From contig WLEG01000161.1 of the NCBI GenBank assembly GCA_009704425.1, forward strand, positions 1-5,092: a stretch of DNA of 5,092 bases, given 5' to 3'. This DNA is from Actinomycetota bacterium. GTDB lineage: Bacteria > Actinomycetota > Acidimicrobiia > Acidimicrobiales > Ilumatobacteraceae. Numbering within the stretch: position 1 is the first letter of the stretch; each line of letters opens with the position of its first letter. Made by a program: the position numbers and the translations under genes. The notes under the pieces are model-generated. The model had not been told where the DNA came from. It saw nothing but the letters and a program-made list of their open reading frames with translations, and ran no database searches. Of the stretch, positions 1 through 4,705 are shown piece after piece.

Positions 1-959
1 ACGGGGAACCTGCCACCGATCTCGGTCTCGCCGGCCTGGATCATGAACTCCTGCTCGCCGTGCTCGCAGAATCCGTTCTCGGCCATGTGCATCACCTCGG
101 CACCGGACTCGGTGTCCTGCAGCTGTGCCAGATCCATGTCCTCGGGACCCATGCCCGCCATCTCGAAAGCCGCCTTCGACGCGTCGACGGTGGGACCGGC
201 GTTGTGCTCGAGGGCGATCGACGGAGCCAACACCTCGAAGCTTCCGAAACGTCGGCTACGGACGACCGCGGCCTTCAGATAAATCGGCTTGTCCGTGTAG
301 AGGTGCGCCTTGTCGGCCCGGGCCAGGATGAGGGCCACACCGCCCTCACCGGGCGAGCAGAACATGTATTGCGTGAGTGGATAGGAAAGCATCGGCGAGT
401 TGATCACCTCCTCCTCCGAGATCGGCTTGCGTCGCCACGCCATCGGATTCATGGAACCGTTGCGGAACGCCTTCTCCGACACCTTGGCCAGGGTGCTCTG
501 GGTGATGCCGTACTCGTGCATGTAGCGGTTGATCTTCATGCCGAAGAACTGGGTGGTGAGCGCCAATCCCGAGGCCCCGTACCAATCACCCAGACCACTT
601 CCCTTGGTGTTCACCCGGAAAGCTCCGCGTTCGTGCTTGTCGAAGCCGATGGCGATACCGAGGTCGTACACCCCCGAGCGAATGGTGTTGTACGCCGAGA
701 AGAGCGCCGAACCGCCCGTGGCGCAACCGTTGGCCACGTTGATGAACTGCAGGCCGGTGAGGCCGAGCAACGACACCATCGTGTCGGCGGCTCCGGCGGC
801 CATCGATCCACCGAAGGCGAACTGGATGTCCTCCCAACTGACTCCGGCGTCGGCGCACGCGCGCCGCACCGCAACGACACCTTGGTCCATGCCGGACACA
901 CCGTCGGTGCGTCCGAACTCGTGCATGCCGATCCCGACGATGGCGACTTCCGTGGTCAT
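1..959 (-). CDS. Thiolase-like lipid-transfer-type protein (SCP-x/Ltp family), C-terminus cut by window edge
   Basis: Translation from the ATG at 959 gives 319 residues with no stop before the left edge. Family members run to about 390 residues, so roughly 70 C-terminal residues are missing. The fold is recognisable from the N-terminal strand VAIVGIGMHEFGR, the nucleophile-loop motif NGCATGGSAL with Cys79 at the thiolase nucleophile position, and a CSPGEGGVALIL motif (201-212) matching the second conserved thiolase loop. Near 279-283 the usual His-Asp of SCP-x thiolases reads Gln281-Asp282. Cytoplasmic enzymes of this family cleave acyl-CoAs by thiolysis, or by retro-aldol reaction in steroid side-chain degradation (Ltp2 type), often with a DUF35 partner. 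That partner is encoded 27 bp upstream, so the two genes are probably one operon. The start is supported by GGGAG at 965-969, 5 nt from the ATG. Family is secure; thiolase versus aldolase chemistry and the substrate are undecided. Confidence 0.88.
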   Translation of the reverse strand, partial: MTTEVAIVGIGMHEFGRTDGVSGMDQGVVAVRRACADAGVSWEDIQFAFGGSMAAGAADTMVSLLGLTGLQFINVANGCATGGSALFSAYNTIRSGVYDLGIAIGFDKHERGAFRVNTKGSGLGDWYGASGLALTTQFFGMKINRYMHEYGITQSTLAKVSEKAFRNGSMNPMAWRRKPISEEEVINSPMLSYPLTQYMFCSPGEGGVALILARADKAHLYTDKPIYLKAAVVRSRRFGSFEVLAPSIALEHNAGPTVDASKAAFEMAGMGPEDMDLAQLQDTESGAEVMHMAENGFCEHGEQEFMIQAGETEIGGRFP

Positions 960-986
960 GTGTGCTCCCTCTCCCGTTTCGTCGAC

Positions 987-1412
987 TCAGGCCACCGGCG
1001 CGAACGCGAAGGTGACGATCTCGTTTCCATCGGCGTCCGTGGAGAGCGGCACGATGACCATCTCCATCTCCATTCCGATCCTCAACTTCTCGGGGTCGGC
1101 CTCGGTGAGGCGAGCCTCGATCTTCAACTGACCCGGCAGTTCGACGTAGCCCACACCGAAGGCCTCGAACGTCTTGGGGTCCGTGTTGCCGGCATAGGGC
1201 GGTGCCTTGGGCGGAAAACCCTGGACGGTCCACGTCCACAGAGTTCCGCGACGCGCGAGAAGGACCTGTTCGGTCTCGGCGGCGGTGCACTTGGGACAGC
1301 CCTGTTGCACCGGGAACATGTGGTTGCCACAGGCCACACAGCGACTACCGATCAACTGCGGACTGTCGGACGGCCACGTGAAGACCCCTTCGGTCACCGG
1401 CACCTGCGACAT
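987..1412 (-). CDS. DUF35 zinc-ribbon / OB-fold acyl-CoA-associated protein
   Basis: This 141-residue protein has the standard architecture of standalone DUF35 proteins. An N-terminal helix is followed by a rubredoxin-like zinc ribbon with Cys25-x2-Cys28 and Cys39-x2-Cys42. An OB-fold then covers about residues 50-141, including the typical FGVGYVELPGQLKIEARL stretch. In steroid catabolism, DUF35 domains such as that at the end of ChsH2 bind the thiolase-like aldolase Ltp2 and are needed for its activity. Others accompany thiolases or hydroxymethylglutaryl-CoA synthases. Its position directly ahead of a thiolase-like gene fits that partner role. All four zinc ligands are present. The ATG at 1412 is preceded by a strong Shine-Dalgarno sequence, GGAGG at 1420-1424, 7 nt away. 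It is first in its operon and divergent from the SnoaL-like gene. The family call is secure; the partnership is inferred from adjacency. Confidence 0.92.
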   Translation of the reverse strand: MSQVPVTEGVFTWPSDSPQLIGSRCVACGNHMFPVQQGCPKCTAAETEQVLLARRGTLWTWTVQGFPPKAPPYAGNTDPKTFEAFGVGYVELPGQLKIEARLTEADPEKLRIGMEMEMVIVPLSTDADGNEIVTFAFAPVA

Positions 1413-1433
1413 GACTCCCCCTCCGCGTCTCGA

Positions 1434-1453
1434 CCGCGAACCCCACTTCGCGG
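1434..1453. repeat. 7-bp inverted repeat in the leader of the DUF35-thiolase operon
   Basis: The arms CCGCGAA (1434-1440) and TTCGCGG (1447-1453) are perfectly complementary around a 6-nt loop. The repeat lies 22-41 bp upstream of the DUF35 ATG and clear of its Shine-Dalgarno sequence. If the proposed -10 box at 1464-1469 is right, it would fold as a hairpin almost at the 5' end of the mRNA, or serve as an operator just downstream of the promoter. The sequence shows the symmetry; either role is inference. Confidence 0.5.
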
Positions 1454-1463
1454 CGACCAGCAG

Positions 1464-1469
1464 ACCTTA
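1464..1469 (-). promoter_or_regulatory. Possible -10 box for the DUF35-thiolase operon
   Basis: Read on the minus strand this is TAAGGT, which fits the actinobacterial TANNNT -10 consensus. It would start transcription near 1457, giving a leader of about 45 nt before the ATG at 1412. No convincing -35 element sits at the right distance, so the call rests on the -10 match and position alone. Confidence 0.3.
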
Positions 1470-1480
1470 GTGAACGACAA

Positions 1481-1521
1481 CGGTCCGAAACCCACCGGGC
1501 GGACCGCGGTCTCCACCCGGT
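1481..1521. promoter_or_regulatory. Cluster of overlapping inverted repeats between divergent genes (candidate operator)
   Basis: Three symmetric elements overlap here. CGGTCCG (1481-1487) pairs with CGGACCG (1500-1506). GACCGCGGTC (1502-1511) is a perfect 10-bp palindrome. ACCGGG (1494-1499) pairs with CCCGGT (1516-1521), centred within 1 bp of that palindrome. The cluster covers the -35 region of the proposed SnoaL promoter and lies upstream of the proposed opposing promoter, a natural place for a shared regulator. GC-rich DNA produces such symmetry more readily, and I recognise no specific operator such as the KstR-type AACNNGTT core. Confidence 0.4.
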
Positions 1522-1530
1522 CGACGCGGT

Positions 1531-1536
1531 TACTCT
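1531..1536 (+). promoter_or_regulatory. -10 box for a leaderless SnoaL-like mRNA
   Basis: TACTCT matches TANNNT and its last base lies 6 nt before the GTG start codon, so transcription would begin at or beside the G at 1543. No purine-rich Shine-Dalgarno sequence precedes this GTG. Placement and absence together indicate a leaderless transcript, a common arrangement in actinobacteria. No clear -35 is present. Confidence 0.5.
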
Positions 1537-1542
1537 GCGTTC

Positions 1543-2055
1543 GTGACCACCGAGAGTGCGGCCCGTGGACCACTGGATCCAGCCGAGGCGTCGAGGGCCG
1601 TTCTGGCCATCCAGCGTTGCCTCCTCGACTACTGCCGGGGCGTCGATCGTTGCGACGCGGATCTTCTGGCCTCGGTGTACCACCCCGACGCCACCGATGA
1701 CCACGGTTCGTTCGTCGGGCTCGGAGTCGACTTCGCTCGATCGGTCACGGCACACCTCCGTCGACGCACGTTGTCGACGACCCACTTCTGCTCTCCGCCC
1801 CACATCGTGTTCACCTCGGAACGCACCGCCGACGTCGAGACGCAGGTGCTGGCGTGGCACCGGTGCCGCGACGACGACGGCGAGTATCTCGAGAAGTTCG
1901 GCGGTCGTTACTTCGACCGGTTCGAACGCCGAGGCGACGATTGGCGCATCGCGCATCGGGCGCTCACGCACGATTGGGACACGATCGAACGAATCACCAA
2001 CGCCTTCGCGTCGGGGACCTTCGTGCCGTCTCCCCGAACGACGCCGGGTTCCTGA
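1543..2055 (+). CDS. SnoaL/NTF2-like protein (SnoaL_4 type) with LinA-like Asp-His pair
   Basis: The 170-residue product has the cone-shaped NTF2 fold signature. An N-terminal helix (about 20-46) ends in YCRGVDRCDADLLASVYHPD, a variable loop follows, and the C-terminal strand block reads GGRYFDRFERRGDDWRIAHR (120-139). Family members act as dehydratases, isomerases, epoxide hydrolases or dehydrochlorinases, or are non-catalytic. Aligned by eye to LinA (hexachlorocyclohexane dehydrochlorinase), Asp35 in GVD falls on the catalytic Asp25 and His81 in TTH falls on His73, so the general acid/base pair looks intact. This does not mean the same substrate. The GTG at 1543 is chosen because the family N-terminus fits and a -10 box is placed for a leaderless mRNA. 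It is divergent from the DUF35-thiolase pair and convergent with an SDR 5 bp away, which suggests a role in the same catabolic locus. Confidence 0.87.
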   Translation: MTTESAARGPLDPAEASRAVLAIQRCLLDYCRGVDRCDADLLASVYHPDATDDHGSFVGLGVDFARSVTAHLRRRTLSTTHFCSPPHIVFTSERTADVETQVLAWHRCRDDDGEYLEKFGGRYFDRFERRGDDWRIAHRALTHDWDTIERITNAFASGTFVPSPRTTPGS

Positions 2056-2060
2056 ACCGG

Positions 2061-2978
2061 TCAGGCCTCGGGCATCGGGTAGTGCAGACCCGGGATGCCG
2101 TGCTCCATGACCTGATACCAATCGGGACGCGGCTGGACTCCCGGATAACCCTCTCCGACCCGCGGCGTCGTCGCCTTGTTCCACTCATGGTGGATCGGCG
2201 GGATCTGGTAGTAGCCGTTGGCCGCGTTGGTGCCACCGTCGACCAGCAGATCGTGTCCGGTGATGTAGCTGGCGGCATCGGAGGCCAGGAACATGACCGG
2301 CCCGACGATCTCGTGCAACTCTCCGATACGTCGCATAGGGGTGCGGCTGGCGATCCACTTGTCCATGCCCATCCCCTCGAGGGCCGGACGGACCATCTCG
2401 GTGATGATGAAGCCCGGCGACACCGAGTTCACGCGCACTCCGCGGTCCGCCCACTCACAGCCCACCTGCATGGTGACGTTGCGCAAGCCGCCCTTGGCCG
2501 CCGCGTAGGCGATGATGTTCGATTCGTTGGCCCCACTGCCCATGATCGAGCAGATGTTGACGATCGAGCCCGAGCGACGCTCGAGCATGTGCCGCCCGAC
2601 CTCGCGCAGGAACATGAACGCGCCGGTGAGATCGATGGAGAGAATCCAGTTCCAGGTGGCCGTGTCGTACTGTTCGGCCGCCAGTCCGCGCAGGTCGCTG
2701 ACTCCGGCGTTGTTGATCAACACGTCGATCTTGCCGTGGGCTTCGATGCCCGTCGTGACCACTCGGACGACGTCCTCCTCGACGGCGACGTCTCCGGTGA
2801 CCACCGTGACCTTGGAACCCAGGGCCCGACAACGTTCGGCGACAGCCTCCAACATGTCCTTGCTACGGGCCGTCAACACCAGGTCGGCGCCCTCCTTCGC
2901 GAACCCCTCGGCGAACCCCTCGCCCAAGCCGTACGACGCGCCGGTGATGAGAACCGTCTTGCCGGAGAACTGACCCAT
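2061..2978 (-). CDS. Short-chain dehydrogenase/reductase with an extended C-terminal tail
   Basis: This 305-residue protein is a classical SDR oxidoreductase. It has the TGASYGLG cofactor loop at 12-19, Asp63 after strand 3, NNAG at 89-92, catalytic Ser144, Tyr158 and Lys162 (YAAAK), the SPGF motif near 188, and TGHDLLVDGG at 240-249. At the end of strand 2 it has Ala37-Arg38 rather than Asp, which suggests NADP(H). Most classical SDRs stop shortly after VDGG. This one continues about 55 residues in a Pro-, Trp-, Tyr- and His-rich tail. The ATG at 2978 is preferred over the GTG at 2999 because AGGGGG sits 5 nt upstream of it and the GTG lies inside a hairpin. It follows the MDMPI-like gene by 47 bp on the same strand, probably as an operon. 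It would interconvert an alcohol and a ketone; the substrate is unknown. Confidence 0.93.
   Translation of the reverse strand: MGQFSGKTVLITGASYGLGEGFAEGFAKEGADLVLTARSKDMLEAVAERCRALGSKVTVVTGDVAVEEDVVRVVTTGIEAHGKIDVLINNAGVSDLRGLAAEQYDTATWNWILSIDLTGAFMFLREVGRHMLERRSGSIVNICSIMGSGANESNIIAYAAAKGGLRNVTMQVGCEWADRGVRVNSVSPGFIITEMVRPALEGMGMDKWIASRTPMRRIGELHEIVGPVMFLASDAASYITGHDLLVDGGTNAANGYYQIPPIHHEWNKATTPRVGEGYPGVQPRPDWYQVMEHGIPGLHYPMPEA
2899..2922. repeat. 12-bp tandem duplication inside the SDR cofactor helix
   Basis: GCGAACCCCTCG occurs twice without a gap (2899-2910 and 2911-2922), in frame, encoding EGFAEGFA at residues 20-27 right after the TGxxxGxG loop. The helix has the usual SDR length, so this does not look like an inserted unit. 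It may be convergent codon use or an old replacement by slippage. Confidence 0.6.
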
Positions 2979-2983
2979 GCTTA

Positions 2984-2989
2984 CCCCCT
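2984..2989 (-). promoter_or_regulatory. Shine-Dalgarno sequence that sets the SDR start at 2978
   Basis: The minus strand reads AGGGGG followed by 5 nt and then ATG. The in-frame GTG at 2999 has no comparable purine run ahead of it. Starting at 2978 also puts the TGxxxGxG loop at residue 12, the usual SDR position. Confidence 0.7.
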
Positions 2990-2995
2990 GTGCCG

Positions 2996-3010
2996 CCACC
3001 GTCTCGGTGG
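2996..3010. repeat. Perfect 6-bp hairpin between MDMPI-like and SDR genes
   Basis: CCACCG (2996-3001) and CGGTGG (3005-3010) flank a 3-nt loop. It lies 15 bp past the MDMPI-like stop and 17 bp before the SDR ATG, within the same proposed transcript. There is no T-run after it on the minus strand, so an intrinsic terminator is unlikely. It could trim or protect the mRNA between the two cistrons. Confidence 0.5.
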
Positions 3011-3025
3011 AACGTTGTCCGGATC

Positions 3026-3718
3026 CTAGAGCGTGCCCTCGCCCAGACTCACCTCGGGAAGGTCCATGTGCACGATGCCCGGACGCATCCCTTCGAAGTC
3101 GCCCTCGAAGTCGGCCGCCCGCAACTCGGCCAGGGTCCGACGACTACCCAACAGACGCAACGTCTCGAACGCCGACGCGCGCAGGGTGAGTGCGGGTTCT
3201 CCGTTGCCGACGAGGTGCTCAACTCCGTCGACCACGGCACGAAACGCCGGCAAGCCGTGGGTGCGCAGATCACCTTTCACCAACTTCAGACCCAACTCCG
3301 CCGCCATGGCCACTCCGCTCGACGATCGATCTCCGACGCGGCCGACCGCCGTGAACAGATCGTGCTCGTGGACCACGGTGTCGTACGTCAATGACCACAG
3401 GGCCTTGGGAGCGGCGTCGATCATCGACTCGAAACCCGGTCCGGCCTGCGCCCATTCCTCCACCACGCTGGCCAACGAGCGCTGGCGCCGATTCTCCACC
3501 TGGCCATCCACCCACGCCTGGGTGTCTCCCGTCGGTGAATCGCCCGCCGACAGCGAAACCGCGATACCGGTGACGTGCGAGAACAGATCCTTCACCGTCC
3601 ACGCGGGACATGCCGTGACCACGCGGAGACCGTCGTCCTCGGTCAACCCGATCGCCAACTCCTGCATACGCAATCGCGCGTTGCGGTACTCGGCCCCGAA
3701 TCGTGTCTCGTCGATCAT
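3026..3718 (-). CDS. Maleylpyruvate isomerase-like (MDMPI_N / TIGR03083-type) protein
   Basis: The 230-residue product has the DinB-like four-helix domain of mycothiol-dependent maleylpyruvate isomerases. The conserved CPAWTVKDLFSHV (37-49) carries His48, and VVHEHDLFTAVGR (115-127) carries His117. In characterised MDMPI the metal is held by His, Glu and His. Here Asp113, four residues before His117, takes the Glu position, a conservative change. The C-terminal part (about 176-210, SAFETLRLLGSRRTLAELRAADFEGD) matches the small second domain common in these proteins. Most family members are uncharacterised; a thiol-dependent isomerase or transferase role is possible. No Shine-Dalgarno sequence precedes the ATG, and an AATGTT element is placed for a leaderless start. 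It leads an apparent two-gene operon with the SDR downstream and is divergent from the second SDR. Confidence 0.85.
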   Translation of the reverse strand: MIDETRFGAEYRNARLRMQELAIGLTEDDGLRVVTACPAWTVKDLFSHVTGIAVSLSAGDSPTGDTQAWVDGQVENRRQRSLASVVEEWAQAGPGFESMIDAAPKALWSLTYDTVVHEHDLFTAVGRVGDRSSSGVAMAAELGLKLVKGDLRTHGLPAFRAVVDGVEHLVGNGEPALTLRASAFETLRLLGSRRTLAELRAADFEGDFEGMRPGIVHMDLPEVSLGEGTL

Positions 3719-3790
3719 GGGACGAACATTGGCACACCGTCGACCGACTCGTGCGCATTAGGTTGGAGCGAGGCACCGGGATCATGGGAC
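3713..3790. repeat. 11-bp direct repeat flanking the divergent intergenic region
   Basis: GATCATGGGAC occurs at 3713-3723 and 3780-3790, start to start 67 bp. With a 1-nt gap both copies continue into GAAC. The first copy contains the MDMPI-like start codon on the minus strand. The second lies in the leader of the plus-strand SDR. The match is longer than expected by chance in so short a region. Confidence 0.6.
3725..3730 (-). promoter_or_regulatory. Possible -10 box for a leaderless MDMPI-like mRNA
   Basis: The minus strand reads AATGTT, keeping the critical A (second) and T (last) positions of TANNNT, 6 nt before the ATG. There is no Shine-Dalgarno sequence. The first base departs from consensus and no clear -35 is seen, so this is weaker than the box ahead of the SnoaL-like gene. 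Confidence 0.35.
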
Positions 3791-3822
3791 TGAACCGTGA
3801 TCGGCGGCGTGCACGTAGTGAT

Positions 3823-3828
3823 GGGGAG
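3823..3828 (+). promoter_or_regulatory. Shine-Dalgarno sequence that sets the SDR start at 3835
   Basis: GGGGAG lies 6 nt before the ATG at 3835. Other in-frame starts at 3703, 3784 and 3853 are less well supported. The first lies inside the opposing gene. The second would add an Arg-rich stretch not expected in an SDR. The third has a poorly spaced purine run. Confidence 0.65.
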
Positions 3829-3834
3829 CGGACG

Positions 3835-4686
3835 ATGGGGAACGAATCATCGATGCGGGGTCGACTGGACGGAAAAGTCGCGGTCATCACCGGAGCGGCC
3901 AGTGGAATCGGCGAGGGCACGGCTCGGCGATTCGTCGAGGAGGGCGCCCGGGTGGTGCTGGCCGACGTGCAGGACGACAAGGGTCGCACGTTGTGCGCGG
4001 AACTGGGTGATCGCACCCGTTACGTGCATTGCGACGTCACCGACGAATCGCAGGTGTCCGATGCCGTCGACACCGCCGTGAGCGAATTCGGGCGTCTCGA
4101 CATCATGTTCAACAACGCCGGGATCGTGGGCGCCGTCGGGCGCATCGCCGAAACCTCCGGCGACCAGTGGAATCGCACCGTCGACATCCTCCTGAACGGC
4201 GTCTTCCACGGGATGAAGCACGCGGCGCGGGTGATGACCACTCAGAACGGAGGTGTGATCATCTCCACCTCCAGCACCGCGGGCATCATGGGAGGTCTCG
4301 GCCCCCATTGCTACACGGCGTGCAAGCACGCGATCATCGGCCTCACGAAGTCGGTCGCCTCCGAGTTGGCCCGTCACGGTGTCCGGGTCAACGCCATTTC
4401 ACCGGGCAACACGGTGACCGCGATGACCTCGGCCGTCATGACCGGTGACGCCGAGGCCATCGACGTGGCCGCCAGCCACATCGAGAAGTCGTCGTTGCTG
4501 GGCATCGCCGGACTTCCCGTCGACATCGCCAACGCCGCCGTGTATCTGGCCAGTGACGAGGCGCGCTACGTGACGGGGCACACCCTCGTCGTGGACGCCG
4601 GCACCACCACCGTCGCCGGCGACGGTCGATTCCATCGACAGGAATCCGCCATCTTGCGCGAGGCCGGAATTCGCGAGAAGGCCTGA
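3835..4686 (+). CDS. Classical NAD-type short-chain dehydrogenase/reductase
   Basis: The 283-residue product shows all classical SDR landmarks. These are TGAASGIG at 19-26, Asp44 at the end of strand 2 (VLADV), Asp67 in CDVTD, NNAG at 93-96, and catalytic Ser147, Tyr160 and Lys164 (YTACK). VRVNAISPG follows at 183-191 and TGHTLVVDAG at 247-256. Asp44 normally binds the adenosine ribose hydroxyls, indicating NAD(H), in contrast to the other SDR in this window. The C-terminal motif reads VDAG instead of the common VDGG, and a charged tail of about 27 residues follows. It probably oxidises a secondary alcohol; the substrate is not readable, though the family includes hydroxysteroid and cyclic-alcohol dehydrogenases. 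It is divergent from the MDMPI-like/SDR pair and ends 4 bp from the stop of a convergent alcohol dehydrogenase. Confidence 0.94.
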   Translation: MGNESSMRGRLDGKVAVITGAASGIGEGTARRFVEEGARVVLADVQDDKGRTLCAELGDRTRYVHCDVTDESQVSDAVDTAVSEFGRLDIMFNNAGIVGAVGRIAETSGDQWNRTVDILLNGVFHGMKHAARVMTTQNGGVIISTSSTAGIMGGLGPHCYTACKHAIIGLTKSVASELARHGVRVNAISPGNTVTAMTSAVMTGDAEAIDVAASHIEKSSLLGIAGLPVDIANAAVYLASDEARYVTGHTLVVDAGTTTVAGDGRFHRQESAILREAGIREKA

Positions 4687-4705
4687 CCCGTCAGCGACGC
4701 GGGTC
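4685..4705 (+). terminator. Weak hairpin at the end of the plus-strand SDR
   Basis: GACCCG (4685-4690) pairs with CGGGTC (4700-4705) across a 9-nt loop, starting inside the SDR stop codon. A closing T-G wobble can add one pair. There is no T-run after it, and its right half lies in the coding end of the opposing gene, so it is at best a partial or factor-assisted terminator. Confidence 0.2.

Noticed and set aside
60..1700. A 1641-bp plus-strand open frame opposite the thiolase and DUF35 genes
   Set aside because: Its translation is rich in Arg, His and Gly with no recognisable domain. It is antisense to two well-supported genes and runs through the control region into the SnoaL-like gene, so it is a shadow frame of GC-rich DNA.
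2051..2065. CCTGA-ACCGG-TCAGG as a bidirectional terminator
   Set aside because: Only a 5-bp stem, no T-run on either side, and much of the symmetry follows automatically from facing TGA stop codons.
1345..2184. A 279-codon minus-strand open frame across the SnoaL-like gene and the divergent region
   Set aside because: It overlaps the DUF35 start, the promoter region and the antisense of the SnoaL-like gene, has low-complexity Arg/Val/Gly content and no family resemblance.
1854..3029. A 391-codon plus-strand open frame opposite the tailed SDR
   Set aside because: It is antisense to a gene with all SDR catalytic motifs and overlaps the SnoaL-like gene out of frame; its composition is that of a shadow.
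3729..3764. TTGGCA (3729-3734) and TAGGTT (3759-3764) as a sigma-70-type promoter for the plus-strand SDR
   Set aside because: Each hexamer is good alone but the spacer is 24 bp, well beyond the usual 16-19 bp. TAGGTT alone remains a weak -10 candidate.
3808..3815. Palindrome CGTGCACG as an operator
   Set aside because: An 8-bp palindrome is expected by chance at this composition, and it is not repeated near the promoter.
3703..3834. N-terminal extension of the plus-strand SDR to the ATG at 3703 or 3784
   Set aside because: The extension is Arg-rich, overlaps the MDMPI-like start and has no good Shine-Dalgarno sequence, while 3835 has GGGGAG at ideal spacing and matches the usual SDR N-terminus.
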